In this document: piece by piece, positions 11,224-20,983 of the stretch | How positions within the stretch are numbered: position 1 is the stretch's first letter | Layout of the letters: each line of letters opens with the position of its first letter | Origin: Leucocoprinus leucothites | Taxonomy: Eukaryota; Basidiomycota; Agaricomycetes; Agaricales; Agaricaceae | Direction: 5' to 3' | DNA length: 64,000 bases | Assembly (NCBI GenBank): GCA_013368445.1 | Contig: JAACJO010000003.1 | Span: 2,232,001 to 2,296,000 of the forward strand | Translations under genes and position numbers: made by a program | Notes under the pieces: model-generated | Seen by the model: the letters and a program-made list of their open reading frames with translations, nothing else | What the model was told of the DNA's origin: nothing | Databases searched by the model: none

Positions 11224-11696
11224 TAACCCATTTTTGGCGGGTGGGACAGTGTGACAGCAGCTGTTGTCACGGTGTACAGGTGACTTGGTTTTGTTCAAAT
11301 AGACACTTCGACAATTTCTGTCCCACTGACATTCAACATACGAACTTATGAAGGGAATTTTTGTCTAAATGCATTGGTAATGATATACTCTACACATCTG
11401 CAAGTTTTTGCGGCGAAAAAGTAAAATTTGGACTCAAAACAGCCAAGGAGAAATTGGGCGTACATAAGAGCGGTCAATTACTGTAGTTTTTATCCGGAAA
11501 TACATGGGGCATTTTTCGAAATCGCCCAATTTTTATCCGTTTTTGACCAGGCCTAGCGCCTAATTAACGGGGGTCCTGCCTTCTCCCCACCAATCAGTCA
11601 CACCTGTAATTTCGTCTCCTAACCCTTGTCCACCCGTTCGACACAGCACGACGCCCCTCGGACGTTTGTCCTTATAACTGCCGGTGGTTGGCTGGC

Positions 11697-13456
11697 ATGC
11701 ACCGGTTCCTGTCTGTAGTAGGGCCTAGCGAAGCCCCGTCCCGTGCCACACTACATTGGTACTTCCAGCGCGCCCGCTGGCCCCGTCCGAGACGATACAT
11801 TGTAGCTTGAATATGTGCTCTACCCAAACTCAGCTGAACAATGTTTCTTAGGATCCCAGGACTTCCACCCAGCCTGACAACAAGCCCTCGGGTGACAATC
11901 ACCCCGACATCTATTACCAGTCCATCGACTTAGTATCGAAACTGCTATCAAGCCATACGATGAGGGGAATGATAGCGGATCTCAAGGGTGATGAGGCCCA
12001 ATGCATGGTAAATTTCTTGCATCAGGTGCGCGCATTTCAATCGACCAACCAGATGTAAAGACCAGTCTAAGTAGACACTCATCATTTACATTCCTTGTCT
12101 AGCTTCTCTGTTACCAAAATCCTCTCGATCCTAACGATAGGAGGGATATACTTTCCCTGCTCTGTAGACTCACACAATCATCGCAAATGATCCCAGAGCA
12201 GTGCAAGATAACTGGAGTAATATGCGATCTCCACAACCCTATCAATGAGGGTGGGTATGGTCGGATCTACATGGGCGACTACCGAAATCAGATCGTCTGC
12301 GTCAAGATGGCTCGTATAGCCCAGGCTCAGTCCAATGAAAATATGCTCAAAGTGAGTATTGATCATACCCCGTGCCCGAATCACTATGAGAACAGACCAA
12401 GGTGCAGGCTAGGGAGGTCTCTCTCTGGGCCCATCTATCACATCGAAACGTCCTTCCATTTTACGGCGTCTACTTTCTTCAACCTGATGCACCGCAAACG
12501 ATTTGCATTGTTTCACCGTGGATGCAAAACGGCGATCTCAAACAATACCTAGATACCCACCCAAACGCCCCTAAAATCCCACTCGTAGGCTTATCCGATA
12601 GATCCTCGATGCCCTTCTTGACGAATGTATAGATCGTTGATATCATTGCAGGTCTCCAATATCTTCATAGCATGAATATCGTTCATGCTGATCTCAAAGC
12701 GGTATATCGCCCCTTCACAGCGTGAAGTTCGAATCACCACTGATCCTAATTTTCTAGAACAACGTTCTTATTTCTCCGGGAAAACGTGCCTTGCTCGCAG
12801 ATTTTGGGATCTCTCGTGTCTGTCTTTCTCAGGTGTCTACCAGTGTAGGTATCGGAGGTGTCGTTTCATGGATGGCCCCAGAATTACTGATAGGCAATCT
12901 CTCATTTGCAACGATGTCGAGTGACATATGGTCCTTTGGCTGCGTTTGCTATGAGGTAAGGTGCAGCCGATGGAAAACCTTAATAGCTTGTCTCACGCCC
13001 GCAGATGTTTGTTCGGAAACCACCATATCACTACTATGAGCAACCAGCACAGTTAATAATCGCCTTTATCAACGGTCACCCAATCCCACTTCGGCTAGAA
13101 GAAGAAACCCTCGTTGAGCCCAGTATCCTGACACTGATGAAATTGTGTTGGGAAAGGGACCCAGCACAGCGTCCTGATTGTGCGAGAATACAAACCTTGC
13201 TCTCTCAAACCCCGAAAACTTCCGACGAGAACGAGCCAGACGACTCTACATTCTCACAGATTTGGAGGGCCAGGCATAATGTTAAAATTGACTATCAGCT
13301 GGTGTATGGTACCTTATGCTATGTGAGTGTTCAAAACTGGACTCGACTATGATAGAGTAACATTGCATACAGATACATCGAGGTCAAGCTGCTATGAATG
13401 TGGAGGCGCTCAGTAAAGGTGAAGACGAGTCGGACACCCACACTTCCTTGGCGTAA
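11697..13456 (+). CDS. TKL-type protein kinase
   Basis: Eight exons can be joined in one frame: 11697-11801, 11852-12025, 12103-12351, 12396-12584, 12633-12701, 12758-12955, 13005-13322, 13373-13456; 461 residues. The kinase core shows a glycine loop (INEGGYGRIYMG), the ATP lysine (VCVKMA), the C-helix Glu (QAREVSLW), the catalytic loop IVHADLKANNVL (HAD instead of HRD), DFG (LADFGISRV) and APE (SWMAPEL). The N-terminal part carries no domain I know. The family transfers phosphate from ATP to Ser/Thr and has expanded strongly in mushroom-forming fungi; targets are unknown. All introns are GT-AG, 44-77 bp, and all lie between codons. The start is the ATG that opens an exon in phase with the rest; the first exon is the least certain part. 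Confidence 0.88.
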
Positions 13457-15402
13457 CTCTCGGTCGCCGAACCTCGGTACAATTCTACTCCAAATGCTTG
13501 AAATTACTACATGTTATTATCATACCGCCCTGAAGCCTGTAAAATTTGATAATCGTAGAATCTGTCCGGCGCGCACGATTATGGTACTGTGTAAACCTGT
13601 CATTATGTTTTGCTGCTCCTGTTGAGCTCCTCGTTAATGAACCGCATTGTGTGAGCCGTGTACGATGTCAGGCCACTGCAACGAAGAAGGAACCTGGACC
13701 GCCTGGCAAGGCTTCGGGGCCTCAACGTCGGACACTGGGATGTCCGACAAGCATCATCAAAATATTTGCTACTAGGTAGATCAACCTTGTCTTATCTCCA
13801 GTGTGATTCTGACGGATCGAGAGATGCACAATCTAGCCCTTCGCATACTTATGTAAAATTAAATAATCAGGGAATGACAATATGTGGAGCCATTTATTAG
13901 GTGGTTTCTCAATGAAAATTGAAAAATTGTGCCAACGTTATCCACTAATCGCCTCGCACGGCATATTGATACAGAACTTACATCCCTACATGGAGTCGCC
14001 TCGCAACAAATCGGTGGCTCTTCCTTCCTGTAGACTTGCATTGATTTCACGATCACACGGGAGGCACATCGGTGCGGCATATGAAACCCGCGAGTCGTTT
14101 CATCCATTTATGCAGGTGAATGCTGGCCAGTAAGGAAGATCATACATGCGGCGATATCCTCGCTACGACGGGGTTCAGAGAGATTGTTATAGTCCATAAC
14201 CACACTCGATGTACGAGGTCTCACGGAGTGATTTTGCGCGCACGTATTCAAGCCTTCACACCAGCAACAACATCCTGAAGATACATCGGAGAATCGCGGT
14301 CCGTTCATTCCAGAGTCTATGCCAAGAATTACCGTGCCAAACGAAGTACGAGACACCAGTGGCCACACTTCTAGGAGAACAGGTGTGACCTCGGGATTTC
14401 ATAGCACAGCAAAGCAAACCACAGGCTTGGATAGATTCTTCTTGAACCCTAGAGTTTGCTCACCAAATCCGAGATCTACGAAGGATTTTACACGAAAGGA
14501 GGGTACAAAACCGATCACAGCAACTGAGCAGTCTGCTTCCATCGACGCCGGGCAAGGTAGTCTCGGTTTTCTTATGAGAAGGCAGTGCTGCTGGCCGGAT
14601 GGAACGCGATAGCGACATCGGGTTGGGTCATGCAGCGGCACAATGAGATTATGGTCACCGATTTGTTTCATCCCGCAAAGCCACTGGCATAGGGTTGAAT
14701 GCCACCCTGGTCAAATCGCTCATGATCATGAAGCTAACTAAAGTCCAGGATGCTGAAGGAATCCCAGCAGACACGGAAAACGTCTCTATATACCAGCCTG
14801 GTAAAACAAGACTTAAGTTGGAGTCTCTATTAAAAAACACCGATTCATTGGCTCCAGTCAGACGGAGGTTGCACAGTCGGGACTCGTCCACCACTGGGTG
14901 TTCAAGTCGAAGCTCTATATAGGTAATCGGAATGTGGGCGTAGAATTTCTGGCTTTCCGGTCCAGTCTCCTAAAAGATTGGAAATTCAGAGGGGCAGAGG
15001 CTAGCGCTTCCTGGGGACGAGGCGAAGAGGAGTGCGCGAGCCAGATATACTGGCCGCTCAAAAGGCAGCAGGACCAAATTTAATCTTTGGCTAGCATCTT
15101 CTCTGAGGAGAATATCAAATGAACTTGGTGAAGGGAAGCTTGTTGCAGCGGCACGGTAGGCATTTGAGTCGGCAACAAACTCTTCGTCTCAGGAAGTTTT
15201 CGGGCGGGCGAGATCAGTTTGGACCAAGTGCCATCAGGTCTGGAATTATCATCAGGGACCCTGGGAATACAGCCCAAGGGTCGAGTTGTTGACCTTCTCA
15301 CACAAGGTTTCATAGTGAGAACACTCGGCGGGTCGATTGTCCAAATTGTGCATGAACGCTTGAACACTGACTGTCACCGTCTCGTCGGTCCTATCTGCCA
15401 CC
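13457..15402. other. No recognisable gene
   Basis: Many short frames on both strands, none with a familiar motif or a chain of spliceable exons. Base composition is like the neighbouring genes and rich in CG. It could hold an unrecognised gene or old debris. Confidence 0.5.
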
Positions 15403-18400
15403 ATGCTCATGGCCAGTCTTACCATAAGTCTACTCTTGGGTTTTCTTGCTTCCGGTGTGTTCGGCTACACGTTGTCCGCTCAATTGTATTGCGAACTGTT
15501 GACCGTCCTGTCAGCTTCTTCCGGAACTCCAAATCAATGGCTGGACGAGACAGCCCAGCCACCAATGGCGATGCCCGTGGTCAAAGGATGGCGCAGTTCT
15601 TACTGCGCGATGAGCGGCCCTTTGAAAGCTTTCCAAAGCAGGGATCCTTCACATATGACTTCTGTCTGTCAAGCCTGTCGTTCTGAGGCTGTGATGATGA
15701 CTTAAACTCACTGAAGGAAGTAGGTTCCAAGCCCATCACTGGATATACGGCCCCTTGTTGTTTCCGGACCTGCAGAAAACAGAGTTGACTTAGTTTTCTT
15801 CTCCGATGGCTGTAAGTTGTCCTCCTGTTTCTCAATCCGAGTATTCGGAGACTTGAATGAACCCAGATACAAGTGAAGAAGTAGGCAAGTTCTTTGAAGA
15901 TGCACAACGTCTTGCCGAAGACGTCTCACAAAATCAGACGTTCTACACCGTCAAGCCGCTTCTCAACTTTTGGGGAGCGTTCACTCCAAGTGAAGAAGTA
16001 AGCCAACACAACCGTCCGCTGGGTCCTTGGTACTGAAAATATATTCATTTCAGAGTGGCATCGGTGTTGGTGGTGTTCCAAAGAAGTAAGTTTTATATAA
16101 ATGGACTCGAATCGGAACGCTTATTACCATCGTTTGAACCAGGACACCCTACGGACTTTATCGCGATGGAACGGAATTAAGGGCAGTTTACTACGACAAA
16201 CCCGAGGTTGCTAATGCCGCTTGTGACTCGATGGAAGAGCAATGCGACTTCCCAATTTTACTGGGTCTGTGGTTTCAAACTGAATTTAGGGATGGGACCT
16301 GATAGTATTTCCATCTAGGCAATGATCCACTTTATGGAGGTGCGCTTGCATAGCAATTCTAATCTAATCCCATTCAACTGATCATCTTTCATCTTGACTG
16401 GCAGGTTTGGGCGGTGAATTCACGTACGTCTTTGGTTTTAATCTCGTTCTCTAGCCGAGAATGCTGGGGCTAAATAATTCGTTTGACAGCGTGATCACAT
16501 CATCAATTCTCAACGGACCTCTTGTTCTGCGCCACGAGCTTGGGCACTCAATCATTGACGTCGGAGAAGAGTATGACGGAGGTTTCGCATATTTCGGCGT
16601 TAACGCAGCCCACAATGCCTCCGAACCCGTCCCATGGGACCATTGGTTATCGGAAATACCAGAGGATGATGATGGCGATGATGACGATGATGGAGATGTC
16701 GATGATGAAGGGGAAGGGGAAGATGGCTTCGACGATGAGCCCGATATCTTCCAAGCATACCGAGTCGAAAGATCCGTAATGCCGATGCAGGTATACCCAT
16801 GGACTCTTCTTAATACAACGGGATCTTGGTCCATCAAATTCAATTCTTCGGGAACATATTCCCGACATCTCGTGCGATTTTCTCTCTCTGGAATGCCAGA
16901 AGCCGCGGATTTACGTGTCGAGCTGGACGGCATTGACTTGAACTGGGTTCCAAAGGAGGGGCTTGGTCTTGATAGGTGGCACTATGATATCCACCGCGAT
17001 GGTGGATTGAGCGGCGGTGAACATGAGCTGGAATTTACGCTTCTGAGTAAGGAGCGCGAAGGTGTCGCTCAGTTATGCAGTGCTGAAATACTCGAGTTCG
17101 GCGACGAGAAACAGTATGTCCCCCCTTTTCTGTTCAGCTATCTCAACTCACCCGTTGAATCAGGTTCATTTCAACTCCGGGGCACTACAGTCTATACCCC
17201 ACGTACGTCTGGTCCTCGCCCTAGATCCTGCCTTCTTCAGCTAAAATAACTGCTTAAGATTCTCTGACAAGAATGAAACGTCCTATCGACCCACAAACGA
17301 AGACTGCCTCATGCGCGTCGTCACTTCCCCCAACTTCTGCAAAGTTTGCACAGAAGGACTCTGGTTGTCCCTCATGAAACGGGTTGACTTAGTGGATAGG
17401 CTCACCGAATCTTGCTGCCACAGCACAGAGCCAGGAGCTACATGGCTCAGATCACTCAACCTCGACCTCATCCCTCTTGCTCATCTCCGCCAGGCACCTG
17501 AGGGTGACGAGGATATTTTTGAACTGCCCAACAACGAGATGTATAGTATCACTTGGATCAAGGACGACGAAGTTTTAGAGGAATTCCAAGATGAAACGTC
17601 TATCATCCTCCCGGATGAGGCCGGTGTTGGAAATTATACCGTCTTGGTTAGATTCTCGACCGATGAAGTGATGGTTGACGAAGACATGGTCATGACGTCG
17701 GAGTGGGAGTACGAGGTCACCTCCCTTTGTCAAGACACTCCCTTATCGTCGATGCAGCAGACGATCATTGTGAATAGGGTATGTACAGTTTTCGGAATCG
17801 GAACTTCGGAAGCGAGCTGGGAGCGAGCGCTACGTCAGCGATAACACGGCGAGTCCGAGGGGCGCCTAACGCAGGGACCGATCACCGAAGGAGGGGCTAG
17901 ATACATCAATGGGGTGTATTATGATAAGAGATAACTAAGACTGTGACACTAGAGTAGATATAATCAGTAACTTCAGAAAGTGGAAATAATCCAGGAAATA
18001 AGGGCACACCTGCTTTTTGATGAATCCATTGACAGTCATCGAGCCATTTAGCACAGGCTCAGGTATGTTATTACGCAAATCAAGAATATAGGCAATAACA
18101 CCCTCATCGGCGGTTGGTACAGGCCAAATTTCAGGCACTTCCGAGGTGATATGCTTGATCATGTCAATGACTTGATGATCTGTAAGCCTGTGACTGTAGT
18201 CTTTAACACTAGCAGTCTCGGTAGGAGCTTGAGATGACACGAGAGGATGTTTCACAAGAGATAATGGGCCGACAAATGGTGATGAATTTGCATCTATGCT
18301 CACTCTTTTATGCATAAAAAACCGCGAAATTACTATATGTTTCATAAATCGAACAACACGTCACGTCACATTCGTCATTTTTTGTTGTTCGGGAACCTCG

Positions 18401-19326
18401 GGTAACGCACTTTTTGAGGCCTGCTGTTCATTGCAGGACCAGATGTCACGCTATCCTGGAGTGCGTCTGCAAGCCAGATAATACTGTATATACAGCATTA
18501 ATTAGCTTTTTAAAAAGACTACAGTGAATTTGGGATCAATAATCAGCTTGTATATAAGTTGTAATCATCTACTACCTATGATTTCGAGTGATAATCTGAA
18601 AACTGGACTATCCAGAGATATCGCTCCGCCAGAACCTATACTTTCTGATGGTGCTATGTCACCCCAAGCACTCGGGCCCAGTTGACTGTTGTTCGAGTGT
18701 CACACTCAGATTTGGGTCTGTTGTTCGCCGGCGACCCCAATTTTTTTGTCACACACCCCTCCCCTGTTGTTCGATTTATGAAACATACAGTATCATTCAA
18801 ATAATACCTTTCAACCTTTGTTCAAAAAATTCAGAGTCGTTCGATTTATCTGCGCAGCAGCCTTTGAATGTCTCATTCAAGGCATGGATACCATTGAAGA
18901 ACCAACTTTATTACTTAAACAATGTGGATGGGTAGTAGGCTCCCGAGTCCCAGACTAGGAATCACAGACTGTACTGATACTTATCAATACAGACTCTGGT
19001 TACCATTGCCACTGAAGTGAAGAAGGGCTTGGGAGCTTAGCCTCTATAGACTGACCAGGCATAATCTTCAGAGAAATTGGACACATTTTCATGTATAGTC
19101 TACCTAGCCACATCACATCATATCTAGGAATAAAAGATATGATTAAGTACGTCGCAGCTCAGGGATTGGCGCTTATTGCGGGCGGCGGCTGGGACAAGCC
19201 TTGATGGGCTCTCGGTGTGAAGTAAGCGATAGCGGCTCATGCGCCGTTATCTCTCGGTTCCCGCTCGCTCCCGAAGTTCCGTTCACGAAAGTTGTCACTA
19301 CCGTTGTGAATACTCTCGAGAATTAA
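15403..19326 (+). CDS. Secreted peptidase M64 family metallopeptidase, 3' end split by a transposon
   Basis: Exons 15724-15811, 15867-15997, 16054-16085, 16143-16264, 16319-16339, 16405-16423, 16490-17113, 17164-17202 and 17259-17776 join in frame; a signal-peptide exon at 15403-15456 (MASLTISLLLGFLASG) is likely but less certain. The zinc site is HELGH followed by EEYDGG, in a context typical of family M64 (LRHELGHSIIDVGEEYDGG). A run of Asp, Glu and Gly follows at about 16661-16745. The family hydrolyses proteins outside the cell; in a fungus it probably serves nutrition. A 1,527 bp element lies after 17776 with a 9 bp target duplication. Without it the frame would end four codons later at the TAA at 19324-19326, about 553 residues. 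As it stands translation runs on into the element and stops at 17842-17844, swapping the last few residues for about 22 others, so activity may persist. Confidence 0.87.
18010..18930 (-). pseudogene. Coding fragment of unknown identity carried in the transposon, split by a MITE
   Basis: On the minus strand a coding-like stretch runs from about 18930 to 18793 (NGIHALNETFKG) and, beyond the MITE, from 18330 to about 18010 (KHITSEVPEIWPVPTADEG, then FIKKQ and a possible intron donor). Removing the MITE and one TA leaves both parts in the same frame, with one TGA at the join (GII then stop then MII). I do not recognise the protein. It may be a captured host gene piece or what remains of the element's own gene. 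Confidence 0.45.
18333..18790. mobile_element. 458 bp TA-flanked MITE inside the larger element
   Basis: The ends read CTATATGTTTCATAAATCGA and, inverted, CTGTATGTTTCATAAATCGA; 24 of 25 positions match. TA flanks it at 18331-18332 and 18791-18792. No coding capacity is seen. Size and TA duplication fit a Tc1/mariner-type MITE. Confidence 0.82.
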
Positions 19327-20187
19327 TGGTCAATATATAGAAATACCAAAAATATTGATGTAACAGTATGGTATCATATAAATACAGACACGGAAGTCCG
19401 ACAAAGACGGTTTACGAACACCAGTGGAGGATTTTGAGGGGAAACATCGTACGATGATGGTAAATAAAGTGATCAGATAGCGAGCGATATGAAAACATGA
19501 TGTAAAAAGGAAACCATAAGGAGAAAATAAAACAGCGATATGGAATAGGGACTCTTGAGGCAAAAGAAGATATTACCGAAGTAGACACCGTGTTAGAATT
19601 GCCATAACTGGGAAGAAGGACGTAGAGGCCGGAATGTTGATGGCTCAAGCTAATGCAAAAAAAAACAAACATGATAGACAATGAATGTAAGCGAGTTCGG
19701 TGACGCATTGGCAGAGGGAGGGGTGCCAGAAAGAGGAGGGGATACCGAATTCATAGGAAGTGGGCTTGAGGGAGGATGGAACGTCGAAAAGAAAATTCAA
19801 GGAAGTAGGCAAGAAAAGTTCGGCAGTCCATAAGTTGTATAGAATTCCATTCTCGTCTCGAACTTCAATAAATGGTACTGGCACCGCACCTCTCATCGTA
19901 CGGCTGAAAATACTGCAGCTAGTCGAAAACACTCTTCAGCTTCTTCCCCTGAATTAGGCACCCATGTTATTCTGGATCTTTGTCCTTCAAGGTTGTGACG
20001 AGCAAGTAAGGAACTAGCATTAACTGAATGACCATGGAAATATTTGTCCACAACAAAGGAAACCCGCCAAAGAATTATAGTGCGCTCATATAAGTGTCAC
20101 CTGCATCATCTACAACACGAGAGTAGCCACAGAATGACAGGGGGACTAGTATTATAGTGTTGTCACTTGCAGCGTAGGAGTTTTGTT
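19327..20187. other. Region without a clear gene
   Basis: A minus-strand frame at 19645-19932 contains a protein-like stretch (ILYNLWTAELFLPTSLNF) but nothing I can name and no good start. It may be a gene relic or part of a gene whose other exons I cannot see. The rest shows nothing. Confidence 0.4.
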
Positions 20188-20472
20188 TTACTCTATAGTA
20201 GATCCAAGGAGTTCCTCGGCTTTCCGAGCCTCGTGTTCTTGCTCAGGTGTTAGGTTGTCATTGGCTGTCCAGTCTACTGATGAATGAACCAGCAGAGGCC
20301 ACTTCACACCGTGGTGGTGGTCCCAAAATAGGGGATTTTCCACAACAAGCAGACGAGTGGGGATGTGAGGCATGCAGGTATGAGATGCATAGTACATACC
20401 CATTCCAACATCAGTTATGCGCGTGGAAGTCAGAGCCTCCAGAGTCCAGACATGATATGGAGGTGAATCCAT
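20188..20472 (-). CDS. Unidentified ORF, 94 residues
   Basis: The ATG at 20470-20472 opens a frame of 94 codons with normal-looking composition (TDVGMGMYYASHTCMPHIPT, then NLTPEQEHEARKAEELLGS near the end). I do not recognise it. It lies downstream of the CaaX-protein gene on the same strand and beside the 20510-20708 sequence that has a copy in the transposon island, so it could belong to a repeated unit. No neighbouring exon is evident. Confidence 0.35.
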   Translation of the reverse strand: MDSPPYHVWTLEALTSTRITDVGMGMYYASHTCMPHIPTRLLVVENPLFWDHHHGVKWPLLVHSSVDWTANDNLTPEQEHEARKAEELLGSTIE

Positions 20473-20509
20473 AGCACGATCTCAATAGCAGTAAAAACAG
20501 TTATCCTAT

Positions 20510-20708
20510 ATTAAATGCGCAACCAGGGAATGAGAAGCAGACAACATGCTCCTGAATGACTGTAAACATATGAAAGTCAAAGCGTTGTAAATCGTAACCG
20601 AGACCCAACGGGCAGAGGAGCGTTCTATCGCATTCGCATTGAAACAAATACCAAGAAAACAGAATAGGTAAATGGATTCCAGTGCACGAAACGCATGATA
20701 GAATTTGT
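20510..20708. repeat. CG-rich partner of the sequence duplicated at 4530-5618
   Basis: This stretch lies between the CaaX-protein stop (20984) and the ORF at 20188-20472. Its diverged copy at 4530-4662 and 5569-5618 has the same order and orientation but has lost almost all CG pairs. It may be 3' untranslated sequence of the CaaX gene or a dispersed repeat. Confidence 0.75.
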
Positions 20709-20983
20709 GGAGAGGATGGAGGAGGCAATATGCATAAAAGAATGTGGGAAGACCAGGGAATCTTGATATGAACGGGTAACCAGATGAGAGAGAACGTGTG
20801 AGAGAAGAGAATCCAGGGAAAAACATGCGAAAGAAGTTATAACAACCAAGCAAAAAGGTTGGCGTAACTGAACACCGAAGGAACGACATAGAAATAAAAA
20901 ACCGAAACTAATAAAAGGAAACGTTCCAGCAACACCACTACAGCCACAATATAACAACCCACAAAAAATCACTATCTGCCATC

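Larger units (their letters stand above)
7908..11483. mobile_element. Middle element of the nest, TA-flanked
   Basis: The ends read CAGTAATTGACCACTCTTAT at 7908 and, in inverse, CAGTAATTGACCGCTCTTAT ending at 11483, with TA at 7906-7907 and 11484-11485. Over the first 27 bases three positions differ, all CG in the right copy and TG or CA in the left, or direct neighbours of such sites. Without the inner element this layer is only about 650 bp. Its inner parts can fold back (TCACCTGTACA near 8272 against TGTACAGGTGA near 11273), so it looks like a MITE that was later hit by the 8303-11223 element. Confidence 0.7.
5628..11577. mobile_element. Outer element of a three-layer nest, 8 bp target duplication
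   Basis: The ends are AGGACCCCCATTAATTAGG at 5628 and its inverse ending at 11577; 27 of the first 30 positions match. The flanks carry the same eight bases, GCCTTCTC, at 5620-5627 and 11578-11585. Without the inner elements it would be about 2.4 kb. An 8 bp duplication is typical of hAT and a few other superfamilies, but I see no transposase that clearly belongs to this layer, so the class is open. A 6 bp duplication (CCTTCT) with ends one base longer is the alternative reading. The stretch 5658-7907 has only short open frames that I do not recognise. Confidence 0.7.
17777..19303. mobile_element. Transposon inserted in the M64 gene, 9 bp target duplication
   Basis: TTGTGAATA occurs at 17768-17776 and 19304-19312. 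The element tips are imperfect inverted repeats: left GGAACTTCGGAAGCGAGC at about 17801, right inverse GGAACTTCGGGAGCGAGC at about 19283, with similarity continuing some 90 bp inwards. A 9 bp duplication with long imperfect ends suits a Mutator-like element. No transposase is visible, so it is non-autonomous. The 1.5 kb interior holds a minus-strand coding-like fragment and a smaller TA-flanked element. Confidence 0.8.
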
